Shown: positions 22,693 through 35,100 of the stretch, piece by piece | Layout: every line of letters begins with the position of its first letter | Position numbering within the stretch: position 1 is the first letter of the stretch | Origin: Edaphochlamys debaryana | Lineage: Eukaryota; Chlorophyta; Chlorophyceae; Chlamydomonadales | DNA length: 64,000 nt | Direction: 5' to 3' | NCBI GenBank assembly: GCA_016858145.1 | Contig: JAEHOE010000117.1 | Span: forward strand, 124,001-188,000 | Translations under genes and position numbers: made by a program | Notes under the pieces: generated by a model | Told to the model about the DNA's origin: nothing | Seen by the model: only the letters and a program-made list of their open reading frames with translations | Database searches by the model: none

Positions 22693-24316
22693 CGAGGAAC
22701 ATGGCGTTCGGCATCGGCAGACGGCAGTGCGCTGACTCAGTCATAAGAGATCAGTAGGGCGTCTAATCGGGCTGTAGTTGCCTACGTCCGGGGGACCAAG
22801 TCCACTGCGGTCAAAAGTGGTCAGAGAATGCGCACGACAATGTTCAGGCTTGCGGTGATGGCAGGGCGGGCTTGTGACGTCTTGCAACTAGGCTGCGACG
22901 GGCTTGACTAGGCGAGAGGGAGAAGGACATGACGGGACATACAGTGATACAGGTGACTGGGGATACCAGTAAGTGATAGGTAAACGGCGCAACGGCCCTA
23001 ACGCCATGCAAGGCGCTGGTGGTTGCGCAGACTGTTCGGCTGGCGTAGCAATGCTGGGCAGGCTGGAAGGTGTTTGCTCCTTTGACATTTGATTGGAGGC
23101 ATCAGCGGACCAGACACCCTGGGGCAGGGGCACAGGACGCAGGAGGCTATGTCTGACATCGGGGCTCCAAACAGGTTGAAGACACGGGGAAAGGACATGG
23201 GGAACCTGCACGCAGAAAAGCTTTGCGGCGAACGTACAGAGGGTCAAAGGGTGCGGGGAGAGTACTGAACTTGCAGGGGCGATGCAGCGTAGTCAGGACG
23301 ACGTCGGGGGATGCAGCTGAGACGTAGCCGCTGCCGCTACGAGCGGGGAGGAAGGCAGGGTGCCAGCAATGTGCATCGCCTTGGGAGGGGCAGGCGTGCG
23401 CGCCCCCCAGCCCGGAGGAGGGCTCCGCTAGGGGCCCCGCCTAAGCCCCCCCCTCAAGTCAAGGGGGGGGGGGGGTCCTACGGGCCCGGCCCTAGCGATG
23501 TGGCGTGACGACCGAAAGTCTGTCACGTTGCATCAGTGTCGAAGTGCAGGTGGCACACCCAGTAGGTGGCGCTCTCGGTCAACCCCTCCCCTTCCTCCTG
23601 TAACCATCGCATCCTCACACTCACACCACAGAGACACGGGAAGCAGCCTCGGGGACTCGGCGAACGCGGGTGCGTGGGCTGGCCGTGGCTGGCGGTCAAG
23701 AGAAACCCGCGGGTTCGTGCGGGTTCCGGCGAGACGGTCAGCGGAGATCGGACCCGGCTTTGCACGCTATGATACCTGAGTGCTGCTGCTGCAATAGAGT
23801 TACCAGCGGCGAAGAGTAGAAGGCTTGCAGTCGTCTTGCGGGGGGCGGCGACATGCGCTGCGAATTGCGCCACCCGCGACGCCCGACGACCCCCACGATG
23901 ACTTGACGCACATAGATAGAGGACAAAGCCAGGGCTAGTGGGTGAAGACGACAAGCGTTGACCGCGCTGGATGAAGGAATCCGAATTCGAGTCTCCAAAT
24001 GCGTTGACAGCTCTCATTCCGCCGAATGTTTGGGGCCGAGGCACAGCACCTCCACCTCTGCTTGTCGACTACACAGCATAGCTGCACACTTCACACTCAC
24101 TGAGCCAATACCTTGCTCGCTTTCTGTCTTCCTTGCGACTTGCGCATTTCGACGACCCCCTGTGCCAGCGCGTGCGGAAGCCGTCTGCAGCGACAAGTTA
24201 CCTTGTGGCGATCGCGTGGTCGTCAATAGGCCAGCGGACGGAGTCCCAGAAGCGACCTTCCGCAGCGCTTGCTGCGTCGACCCCCCGGTCTGTTTTCGGC
24301 GACCTGCTGAGTCGCT
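22693..24316. other. Intergenic with a retrotransposon fragment
   Basis: This holds the 3' UTR of the rhodanese-like gene, a poly-G run at about 23462-23475, an L1 3'-end fragment (listed separately) and the 5' region of the RING gene. No further coding exon is supported. Confidence 0.5.
23470..23615 (+). mobile_element. 5'-truncated 3' end of the L1 family found at 46640-52800
   Basis: About 145 bp match the reverse complement of 46640-46786, the 3' UTR of the large L1 copy. Shared blocks include CTACGGGCCCGGCCCTAGC, GGCGTGACGACCGAAAGT, GCAGGTGGCACACCCAGTAG and the terminal GTAACCATCGCAT. There are point differences and small length changes throughout, so this is an old or different subfamily insertion in the plus orientation. 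No coding part is left. Confidence 0.85.
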
Positions 24317-25747
24317 ATGGCGTCGCGCGTGGAGCAATACTCACTGCCAGATGAGGTGCGTAGCTTCAGCGGAGTTCTCTCTGCGTCTGTAGCCGACTGC
24401 CGACTCCGTTGACCTGTCGGCATTTCTCGCGGCTCACACTCCAGTTTCCTTGAAACTCCGCGCGCAGATTCAGGACACGTCCGCAAAAGACACGAGACGC
24501 CAGCAGCCAGCCGTGGCTGTGAAGGAGGTGCCGACCCCGGCTGCCCCGACGGCCAGTGCGGATGGCACCACCGTGTCGCTGAAGAACGTCAAGGCGCACG
24601 TGACCTGTGCCCTATGCGCCGAGCCCCTGGCTGCATGCCTGGTGCTGTCCTGCGGACACCAGTACTGCGGCAGCTGCCTGTTCGACTATCTCGGCAACAA
24701 GCCGTCCTGCCCGAACTGCCAGGTCAGTCAAAGGTTGGGGGGCACCACAATGCACTCAGCCCCAAACCAGCTCTGCCCAGCGACCGCTTCCACAAATACT
24801 TCTGCTGAATGCGCATCGACTCTGACCTCTCCATGTTGGCCCTACTTGCTGTACAGGTGCCGCTGCGGGCCATCCCCATGCGCTGCATCGCCCTGGATGG
24901 CGTGGTTGAGGCCTTCATGGCCTCGCGCCCGGAGCAGGAGATTGCGGCCTTCAAGGCGCGGCAGGAGGAGGGCCGGTCGGCCGCCAACAAGGTCAACAAG
25001 ATGTTCTGGTGGCTGCAGCCCTCGGTCACGCCTGGCCTGCCCGGCGCCGGCCCGGCTGGCATGATGGGGCCGGGCGGCGCCGGCATGATGGGGCCCGGCA
25101 TGCCCTGTGCCGGCCCCGCCGGAATGATGGGCGGCCCCAAGCACAGCACGCCATTCCAGGGCGCCATGTCGCACCCCGCCGTGGCTGCCGCTGCCAGCAA
25201 CATGATGGGCGCCGGTTCCAGCCCCTACAACAACCACGGCAACAACAACGGCAGGGGCCTGCCCCCCTCGGGCGGCTCGGGCGGCGCCGGCCACCACCGC
25301 CGCGCCTCGCAGCCCGGCATGCCGCCGGTGCAGAGCTTCCCGCGCCACAACGGCCGCTCCAACTCCTTCTCGGCTGGTGGTGCCGGCCCCTCGGGCATGG
25401 GCAACCAGGCGCTGCCGCCGCAGATGGCCGCCAGCATCGCCGCCGCTTCCTTCACGCAGCCGCCCTCCATGCCACTGGGCTCCGCGGGCGGCTCCGCCGA
25501 CCTCGAGGCCGCCTACCTGGCCACCGCCCAGAAGTTCGGCATGGAGGGCTTTGCCCTGCCGCTCGTGTACCAACAGCAGCTCCAGCAGCAGCAGCTCGCT
25601 CTGCAGCAGCAGGAGCACTTCCGGGGCCTGCTCAACGCCTGCAACGACCTCGCCAACGCCGACCTCACCGCCTCGCCGCCCAACAACCAGTCCTACGCCG
25701 ACCCCGCCCAGCTCCAGCAGCTGCTGCAGGGGCTGTACTTTGCGTAA
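24317..25747 (+). CDS. RING-finger (C3HC4) protein, putative E3 ubiquitin ligase
   Basis: Three exons, 24317-24355, 24468-24722 and 24857-25747, join in phase 0 to give 394 aa. The RING spans about residues 61-99: CALC, then CGHQYCGSC, then CPNC, i.e. Cys-x2-Cys, Cys-x-His-x2-Cys-x2-Cys, Cys-x2-Cys, all eight zinc ligands present. It is followed by VPLRAIPMRCIALDGVVEAFM, a short helix typical after such RINGs. The rest is low complexity: Met/Gly/Pro repeats (GPAGMMGPG type, residues about 150-180), a Gly/Asn/His-rich stretch, and a Gln-rich part (QQQLQQQQLALQQQ) before a short C-terminal helix. E3 activity is inferred from the RING; substrate and partners cannot be told. Confidence 0.85.
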
Positions 25748-27664
25748 AACCCTTGGACTGCATGCTGTGTAGGCCATTGTAGGCTACCCCGCTCGGGCAT
25801 GCAGCCCTGCAAGTGAGGTCGCGGGCAGGGCGGTCACGGAGGTGGCTTGAAGCTTGGTGGGGCTTGAGGTGCAGCTTGCGGATGGTGTGCGCCGGGCTGG
25901 GCCATGTCCTGAGCATGGGCATGGTCCCTTCGCCTGTGCTATGTGTGTGATAGGTACGCGGGGCAACGTCGACTAGTGGACAGCAGGTTGGACGCCGTCG
26001 TGCGGGCCACCGCCTGTGCGGGTCAGAGGCGGGGCTTGGGGACGGGCGGAGATTGGCGGGCGGGCGCAGCGTCTAGCGGTGAACGCGATCAACAACGCAG
26101 GGAGTGGAGCGTGTGCTGGAGAGTGTGCTGGCGGGCGGGGGCTTGCATAGACGTAGTGCATGCAGCAAGCAAGCAGCAATTAGGGGTGGGGCCTCGCCGC
26201 TAGGGCGGTGGGATTCCCCTGCCCATTGTGGGGGGTATGTGACGCAGGAGCTGACGCGGTGTCGTCACTCAGGGTGACGAAACACGAAGCGCCAACGCGT
26301 GGATGGGCAGCTGGGGGCACAGGGAACTGGGTCCCCATGACACATGACAACGGGCAGATGACGCACGGCAGGGCTTGGTGGTGCGGCAGCAGTTGGTCGT
26401 GGGCGGCGCCAGAGCGCCGGTCCTCAAAATAGGTAGTTGTTGATCGCGTGAGGGGTCCGAAGTAGTTGCTGTGATACAACCGTGTGATCACTAACCCGGG
26501 CTTCTTCTCTCCTCTGCCTGGGGCCTGATCTAGGTCAGTAATCATGGAGAAGACGTGTGTCTCCATGTTAGCCTTCATTGATCTCTCTTCCGTAGGCCAA
26601 TAGAAACCTTTCCTCTGTAACGTGCATCCAGGACTTCGTCCCCATGTCTCCGGCGGCTCGTCGGCTTCCTGTTGCTGCTTCTGCCGTCGCCCTGGCTTGG
26701 CGCATGTTCGATGGCTGACTCCTTCTCCTTCGCGTCTGCCACGGCGCTTCTCCCTTCACGTTCAGGTCTGTATGATGATGCTGGGCGGGTCTGGGCCTAT
26801 AGCGAGCCGCCGGAGACGCTGCGCACTCGACCCGCACGCTCAGGTAACCTGCCCCAGGTAACTCGTGGGTGGGAGGCTTCGGGCGGTTTTGGAGGGCTTC
26901 GTTCTGCTGCCTGGTAAGGTGACGCCGCATTAGGCTCGCAAGGGCAGGGCTGCGGATGGTTGCCGACCAGTGCACTTGTTGCATTTGCTGGCCTGCTTTT
27001 CGCGTAACTCGTCTCCCGTGTCTCCTTTCCCCATGTGCCCCGTCCCGGTCCTTCCCCCCATGGACCCATCTGGGAGACGCGAAGCCGGTAGGCGAAACCC
27101 TGCCAGCTTGTGCTGATGCGCCTTGACCACCTTGACCGTGTGGAGGGGCAGCCAGGTACACCCCCTCCGGAGGCAGGGAAGGGCGAGTGGGGTTGTCAGG
27201 GGATCAACAGCAGAAATCGCCGTGTGGGGACATCCTGGACTTCCCGGGTGCCGGTTGGTGGGGAACATGGCGGATGCGCTAGGCACGTGGGTCACTCAAC
27301 GTTGACGTGGGTACGGCTGTCAGGTATTGCCACGAACCGGGGCAGGGGCGAGGGGCAGGGCGAGGGAAGGCGGTGAGGCAGGCTCAGGGGCGGGGCGGGG
27401 ACGTGTTGAAGCCGTGTGGAGGTCAAGCGAGGCGGTGTTGAGAAACACCTGTTGCAATATCTCGCCGCCGGTGGCTGGGTGGCTGGATGACGCCAGAGGA
27501 CGCCAGTTGCCAACCCGGTGGCGGGATGACGCCGGCGATCAGGGGTGAGGCAGACCGGCCGGTCCACACATCAAGTTGTGTCCTCTTCGCATAGGTTGTC
27601 TCTCTATACTATCGCCCAGCTCTGTATTCTTTATGAAACGGCACATATTCTAGTTCGCGTCTGC
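25748..27664. other. Intergenic, no supported gene
   Basis: This 1.9-kb spacer holds the 3' region of the RING gene and the 5' region of the NAPE-PLD gene. Open frames exist on both strands but none shows splice-linked partners or a recognisable domain. A block near 26810-26845 (CCGGAGACGCTGCGCAC followed by CGACCCGCACG) is similar to a piece of the inverted repeat at 59.6 and 59.8 kb. Confidence 0.45.
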
Positions 27665-30600
27665 ATGAGCCACTGTCGGACTCTAGGCGCATCGTTGACT
27701 CGCTACTTTTGCTCACGCGCCTCCTCTGAGTCAAGGGCTGCTGCTCTGGGCTTGGGCTCAGCGCCCTGGGAGGGCATGAAGTCATGCAGCCCTGGAAACG
27801 ATGGAAGGGCCCTCGAAGCCTCGCAGCCCGAGCACCACGTGCCTGACGCCGGCTTCTTCGGCCCGAGGTTCAAGAACCCATGGCCTACCTTCGGGACGAT
27901 GAAGTCCTTCGGTGACGTGAGCAACCCCATGCACATCACCCCCAAGTCTTGCCTCGACCAACCCATCTCCTCCCCTTGCTTTGGCCGGCGTGCGCAGATA
28001 ATGAAGTGGCGCAAGGAGCAGAAGGCGTCGGGGGTGGAGCCAATGCGGCCAACGCTCATGGGCAAGCCCAAGCCGAGTGCGGCGGAGCTCAGGGCCGCCT
28101 TCCCCCTAGCCCCCGTTGATTGGGGGGCGCTGGCGGCGCCACCGAGCGACGCCATTCAGGCTGTGTGGGTGGGCCACGCCACGGTGCTGGTACAGGTACG
28201 GTGCAGTACGACCGTACGGGAGACGTGCTGTACGGTAGCAGCCTCGTCGCAAGCGGATTCGCCTAGCGCGAAAGGGTGCAATCCGGCAGGACACCAGTAG
28301 GGCAGCCTGCACCCTTGTGATCCAGCCCGGACTCTACAAACACAGGAGGCCCTGCGCCTGCCCCCCCTACCGTGGCCTCTCGACCCACTTCCCGTGCCCC
28401 GGCCCTGCCACCCATGGCCCCTTCCCCATTGCCAGATGGGCGGGGCCACCTTCCTCACGGACCCCGTCTTCAGCGAGCGCTGCTCACCCACACAGGTGTG
28501 GTGCGGGTTTCAGCACTAGCGGCGTCAAACTCTGCTTCCAAGGTCGTATCTTTACCCATTCAGCCGTTAGAGCAAGGTGCATGGAACGCTCACCCGGCTT
28601 CAACCTCCACCCCACCTCCCACGGACCCCCTCATGTCCCTGCCCCCACAGCTCTACGGACCCAAGCGCGTGGCGCCGCCCGCGCTCACTGCCGCTGACCC
28701 CCTCCTGACCCGCCTCGACTTCGTCCTGCTCTCCCACAACCACTACGACCACCTGGACACGGACTCGGTGCGGGCACTCAACAAGCGGTTCGGCCAGGTG
28801 CGGTGACCTCGGGGTGGGGTGCTTCGGGGTGGGGCGCTTCGGCAAGGTGACGTAACCTCGGGGCTCCCTCCGCTGGCCCCTGAGCAGTCGGTGCGGGGTG
28901 TGGGGTGCGCGCCCGGGGCTCTGCCTAGTGGCTGCGCGTGTGTGCGTGCGTGCGTTCTGCGAGGCGGCCCTACGGACGCTGGAGTTTGACGACATGCACC
29001 TGGTATGTGTGCCCCGCCTGTGTGCGACGTCAGCTAGGATCCTCCCCGACCCTTCCCGGCCGCCAGCGTTCCAGTCCACACGCCTAGTGTGCGGGGCTCT
29101 CAAGACCTCGAGACCCGGGCTGGGGGCCACGTGCGACCAGCCACAGCGGACACACGCATGCGGCCCTCTGCCCTGACTCCGCCCCGTCCCTGGCCCTGCC
29201 CCGCACCCCCGCTGTCCCTCCGTCCACGCCCGTCCCTCAGGCGCTCACCTGGTACGTGCCGCTGGGCGTGGGCCGCTGGTTCGCGTCCGAGGGCGTCAAG
29301 AGCGTGCGCGAAATGGACTGGTGGGAAAGCGCCGAGCACCCGCTGCAGGGCGGCGGCAGGTGAGGGGCTGGGGCGGGTAAGGGGTGGCCAGGCCACTGGT
29401 TTTGAGTGTGTCTGGCGTTTCTGGGGGGGGGGGGGCTCACTGAGGCAAGCTTTATGCCAAACCTGCTTATGTTCCCTTCTACGCCCGCCCAGCGTTACCG
29501 TCACCATGACACCCGCACAGCACTGGAGCGCGAGAGGTGGGTGGGGCGTACGGGGCGGGCCACAGCTCACAAGCGGAAGTGTGGCTACCGATCGTGACAT
29601 CGGCCTTGTGAGGGAGCGTCGGGTAGATGGAGCTTCATGTGACGTTTAAGCCAACTCAAGGTTGTGGGTGGGAGGGGTGAGCTTGAAGAGGGGGATTTTG
29701 CGGTCGGCACCGGGAAAGAAGCGCCACGCCTGGACTTGTCCCGTTCGCGCTCCTACCTTTGCCTCAGGCATCCTCGACCGCTTCCAGACGCTCTGGGGCG
29801 GCTTCGTCGTCACCGCACCCGCGCCCCCGCCCGCGCCCTCCAACCTGACCACCTCCTCCTCCTCGGGCCCCTCGCCCACCTCGCCCGCCTCCGCACCCGC
29901 CTCCTCCACGCCCTCCCCGCCGGACGCCTCGGCGGGCCCCGCCACGCCCGCCGCACCCGCTGCCGCGGGGCCTAAGGGCGGGGCTGAGCCGCTCCGCTTC
30001 TACTTCGTTGGGGACACGGGCTACGGCCCTTTCTTCCCAGAGATCGGGAAGCGGCTGGGGCCGTTCGACCTTGCGGCCATTCCCATCGGCGCCTACGAGC
30101 CTCGGTGGGTGGCGTGCGCCGGGGGTTTACTTCGTGAGGTCCCAGCATCGCGTGGAGTCCTGAGGGAGGGGGCCGATGTCCACAACCCCGGCCGTTGGCA
30201 CCCTGTACTGGCGTTACCGGCGTGGTGGAATGGAGACATACCGCTGCCTGAAGTGTTGCAGCCCTTGGGGAGCGGCACAGTGACACAATCACGCCTGAGC
30301 ACATCACCGAGAAGAGAAAGGACTGAGCCCTGCCCCGCCGCTCCGTGCCGGGTGTGCAGGTGGTTCATGAAGCCGCAGCACGTGAACGCGGAGGAGGGGC
30401 TGCAGATCGCGCAGGAGGTGGGCGCACGTGTGTCGATCGGCATCCACACAGCCACGTGGGTGCTCACGGATGAGCCACTGGACGAGCCGCCCGCACGGTG
30501 CGTCATCACGGGGCTGGGGGGAGTGCGGCGGGGTTTGAGCGCGGGGGCCTGGGCAGCCCGGGGCGGCCGTGGTCGGGGCGAAGGCATAAGGTGTACCATT

Positions 30601-31018
30601 CCCTCGCAAACGCAGGTTCTCGGTACTTAAGCTGCATGAATGCTCGTGTTTAGTCAAAGCCCATTTGTCAAGATACACCATGCACTTGTAGCTGCCATCT
30701 GTCCAGCGCGCACTGCCACCGGCATCTGCACCACGTGTCCCCTTGTCGCCTCGTCGAGTCCTCACCTGCCCGCGTGCCCCTCCTCCACCCTCCCTACACC
30801 GCAGGCTGGAGGCCGCGGTGCGCGCCGCGGGCCTGCCCCCCACCTCCTTCGTGACCCTGCAGCACGGCGCAATGGCGGTGGTGCGGGGCGGGGAGCTGGT
30901 CAACGCACCGCCGACGCTGCCGGTGGAAGCTAGCGAGAAGCTGCCGGCGGCGGCAGCCGCGCCGTCCAAGGCCAAGGCCGAGGCCGCCAGCGGAACGGCA
31001 GTCGTGGCGAATTGCTAG
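27665..31018 (+). CDS. NAPEPLD: N-acylphosphatidylethanolamine-hydrolysing phospholipase D (metallo-beta-lactamase fold)
   Basis: Eight exons join in phase: 27665-28195, 28436-28495, 28651-28797, 29241-29359, 29493-29536, 29768-30104, 30360-30497 and 30805-31018, giving 529 aa. The enzyme cleaves N-acyl-phosphatidylethanolamine to N-acylethanolamine and phosphatidic acid at membranes. The metal ligands of the family are all visible: HNHYDH (His226, His228, Asp230, His231), His296 in PAQHW, Asp383 in FVGDTGY and His442 in IGIHTATW. Family blocks [48 protein letters not shown] and TDEPLDEPP confirm it. The block after the last His is HTATW, where animal enzymes have HWGTF. A 59-residue Pro/Ser/Ala/Thr loop (317-375) interrupts the fold between GGFVVT and LRFYF. 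The N-terminal 50 residues from the chosen ATG may be a targeting sequence; an internal Met at 27777 is the alternative start. Confidence 0.92.
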
Positions 31019-32181
31019 GCCGCGCCCGGGCCCCGAGGGCGGGGGAGCGGCTGTTGGGGCCACCGGTGCCGCCAGGGCCAACGGCAGCCGCGCTGCGCGC
31101 CCCGGGCCGTGGTGGCGGCTGCCGTCCGGCGGTCGGGAGGGGCCGCCGAGTGACGATGCGGTTGGGGCGGAGCGGAGGTGGAAGCAAAGCGGTGTTGCTG
31201 CGGACTACCCACTCGGTAGCTTGGAGCAGTCAGTAGGCCGGTGGGCGATGTGTGCAGTGGGAGCTGGAGCCGGAAGAGCTGGGCTGTTGTTGCCCGAGCC
31301 CCAAGCCCCCGCCCGCTTTGCACCTTGCCATGGGGCCGAAGACATGAGGAGGGAGAAGTGCGCGTGAGAGGGGGGGCAAGAGACGGCGTGCGGGCCAAGT
31401 GGTTGCGCATGCATCCGACCTAGATTGAGCCTACCGGTGCGGGGAGCGGGTGTACGAGCCGAGAGGCGAGATTGACGGTCTGCTACTGGTGTGTAGAGGT
31501 CGGTGGGGGCGTGCGGGTGTACCATGCAGTCGCCCCTGCGCAGGGACCGGGGAGCGACAGGGCGTGTTTGGTGGGCCGACTGCGCAGGGAAGCCTAGCGG
31601 AGCATGTGGGCTGGGCCCCGCACCTGCACTATCGACGAATACTAAACGCTCTGCGTGGTACGTACGGTGTGGTCTTCCCTGGACGGCACGGGACAGCCGT
31701 ACGTCCAGTGCTTGAGCTCATCCGTTCATTGGCTCCATACCGGCACCGTATTACAGCACTAGTAAGCGGAAGCTGGAACGTAGAGTGTCAGCACGTGTGC
31801 ACATGTGCCGCTGAGTCCTGCCGCATTCTACCCAAACTCAAATCGTCTAAAGGGCTGGGGTTCAGGACGGGGAGGTTTACAGTGCCACAGGCAATGCTCT
31901 GGGCTGTGCGCACAGCAACACGCTGTGGACCGCCCACGAAGGTCGCGATGGCCGTAGTTCCCATGGATTGAGCCCGACGGCGGATCCGTGCCATTACACC
32001 AGTGGTTTTTGGCCAGAGTCGTCGCGCTAGTAATCCTTGAGCAAACACAGAACACTCTCCATTAGCCTTGGCTGGTGAAGGCCAGCAAGAAACGAGAGCT
32101 GCACATGGCGCGCCTAACACCGCTGCTTTAGCCTCACCCGCTTAGCACCGTTTCTTTGAACCTCTGTAATTCTGGATTGTC
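31019..32181. other. Intergenic between NAPE-PLD and kinase genes
   Basis: This holds the NAPE-PLD 3' UTR and the kinase 5' region, both plus strand. GTAC-rich strings lie at about 31660-31700. No coding exon or RNA gene is supported. Confidence 0.5.
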
Positions 32182-35100
32182 ATGGGGCTCTTTAGCTGCT
32201 TCGGCAGCGAGAAAGCTGGAGGTCATGGCGCAGCGTCGCCGACTGTGGCGCAGATGCCCAGGACGACCCCATCGACTGGCAGATGCAGTACTTGCAACGA
32301 CGTCGTAGGGAAAGTCGGTGATGCATCACTCGGCAAGGCGCTCAAGGGCGTCTCTGGAGGCGTGGTCCGCGCACCCCAGGTGTGACGGGGTTCAATTTGG
32401 CGTAGACCTGTGGACGTAAAGCGACTAGAGCGCGTGCGGGTGAAGGCCGGGCCGGTTTCGCACTGCTGCGCCACGGTTTCGTCCCCTCCTGCCAACTCGG
32501 CTGGCGCGCAAACCCTGCCCATACGCCTGATTTGGGGACAGAAGTAAGATGCAGAGAACCCACCAGGTCGCAAGAAAAATCATTCTTGCGCACCAATTGC
32601 AACCTGCAGCGGGTCGCCTTGCGAAGTCGGCACCGTCACATCGCAGCAAGCGCAACGTGGCTCGCCTCTAGTATGTTGTGCTGCTGTTTTGAGGTCTTGG
32701 ACCCCGTGCCCTGGCGCCCAGCTCCAGCCCCGCCTTGCTAAGCTTAGCCCCCACTTGCCCCCGCTTGCCCACACGCACTACGCGCGCGCCATCGCCAACG
32801 CGCGTTGTTACCGTATGTTGTCCTTTTCCAACGCCTGCAACCTTACACGGCTATGCTGTCCCGTGATCCTGCAGGACAACTCTGTCCTCCTCCGCCTCGC
32901 ACCCCTCCTGTCATCCCTCGAGGGCGGCTGGTGCACAGCCCTCAACGAGGCGTGTCGGGCTGTGTGCTCGCATCTCTCGTGTGACCACGCAAGGTGAGAG
33001 CAAGGGCCGCCCAGGCATACACGTGGCCTCTGCTTTCTAACCGGCGGGCTGCCGGCACAACGCGCTAAGCAAACCCAGCTGGGCTACGCTGGCAGGGCGC
33101 TGGGTTTCAGGGGGATCCCAGCCCCAACCACCTTGGCTGCCTGGCCGCAACACAGTGCCACGGGCAGGGGCTGCTGGCAACGCGTGCGTTTCGCCTGCCC
33201 TCACGGACTCAAACTTCCCCTCCCGCGGCTCTCGGCCCCACAGTGTGTACGTCTTGAGGTCAGAGACCAACTATGCCACCGCCGCAGCTTGCGTGAGTGA
33301 CATCAGGGCGGGTCCGGAACCCGCAACAGCGTGACCGTGTGCGTATAGGTCCCACGTGCCCCCATCCCTTTGGTAGCCCCTTACACTGAGTGCAATGCCC
33401 GCCCTGCCCACTCCCCACCTCCCACCCTGCAGGCCGGAGTTGGTGCGGAGGCCGTCGAGGGCTGCCCGCAGAGCGCCGATCCTCGCTTCAGCGGCTCAGC
33501 AGCCGCCATCATCTCCCGCCTGCACGGATACCACAAGGTATGTACCCATACCAATAGCCGTTGCCCCGCTCGACCGTTCCATGTTTGGGTCTTTGCGAGG
33601 CGTCTTTCACCCGACGCCGCCATCCTCACGTGGCTCCGGGCCCCGCAACACTCACGCGTGTGTCACGCCTTGGCAACTGCCGTGTTGGTCCGCACGCAGG
33701 GCACCCCTCCGCAAGTGCTCTTTTACCGCTCTGCACCCGGGGCGGAGCCCGGCCCTGCCGCGCCCTCGCCCCTGGTGTCCCGCGCCGGCTCCTCCGGCCT
33801 AATCTCGGCAGGGGTGGCCAGCGGCATGTGTGCGACGACCCTGACGCCCGGCCTCCCCTCCCGGGGCGCGTCCGGAGAGGAGTCCAGCGGTGGCATGTGC
33901 GGCGGGCCGCCGGCCCTGCCGGGCTCTGGGCTGCCGCGCGCCGTGACGGGCGGCGGCTTCACGCCCTCGACGGAGCTCCCGGCGGACTGGCTAGCGCTGT
34001 CGGAGGAGTTTGGGCTGCAGCACTTTGCGGCCGTGTCGGCCGTGTCGGCCGACGGCGAGCCTCTCGGGCTGCTCTGCGTCTCGTCGAGGAGTGAGCGTCG
34101 CGATGCCGCGTGTGCTGTTGTCTTCTTGTCCTGCTACTACTACCTGCTGTAGCTGTGGCTAGAACCCGGTGGTCTGGGAAGTCCTCTCACACGCAGCCCT
34201 GACGCCGCGCTTCCTCTGCCCTTCACCAATCCTCGCGAACCGCAGGCAGCACGCGGCCCGCCTGCTGGACGCCCGAGGCGCTCCACGCCGTCACGGCGCT
34301 GCTGACGCCGCACATTCGCCGCGCTCGGGCCGTGCTGGCCTCAGCGGCCATGGTCGGGCTGCACGCGGCGGGCACCTTCTCCGAGGCGGTGGAGGCGGTG
34401 GCCGAGGCCGCGCGGGACGTGGCGGCGGCGGTGGGCTACGCCAAGGGCCAGGGACGCATCGCATTCATTGCGGCGGTGAGGCTGGGGCGGTGTGTGTGTG
34501 GGGGGTGTTTGAGACCTGGGGCCAAGCGCAGTGAGAGACTTGGATAGGGTTGCACACAGGGCGCTACGGCTGGGCGGCATGGTGTCGTGTGGGACGGCGA
34601 AGGCGCGGCGGCATGGGCGGGGACGGCGGTTTGGGCGGGCTTGCCACGCGCAGGGGCAGGGGCAGCGGCCTGCAGGGTCCACCTTGCACCTCCGTGGTTC
34701 CGCGTGCGGTTGGGGCATGCGCTCATGCCCCGCCTGTGTCGCCTCCCAACAGGACGCCAGCGCAGCCGCCGTGTTCCAGCCCTCCCCCGCGGAGCGCGAC
34801 CCGCTCGCGACCGTGCCCTCTCTGCTCAAGTCGCAGGCGCGCCGTAGCAGCTGCGAGTACGTAATGATGCAGCCGACATTAGTCATGGGCGGCGGCTCGA
34901 CGCCGGGCACGCCCGCCGGCGGCGGCACGGGCGGCGGCGGCGCGGCTGGGGCCGGGGCCGGCAGCTCGCAGGGCGGCGGCGCCTGGCCGCCGAGCAGTCT
35001 CGCCGCCGCTGGCATGCGGATGGCACTGGCGCGCGGCGGCTCGACTGCAAACAACACGCAGTCGAGCATGGCTCAGATCTCGATGGATGAGGAGGCGGCA

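Noticed and set aside
23462..23475. Poly-G run as a functional element
   Set aside because: It abuts the L1 fragment and is most likely homopolymer slippage; length may also be uncertain in the assembly.
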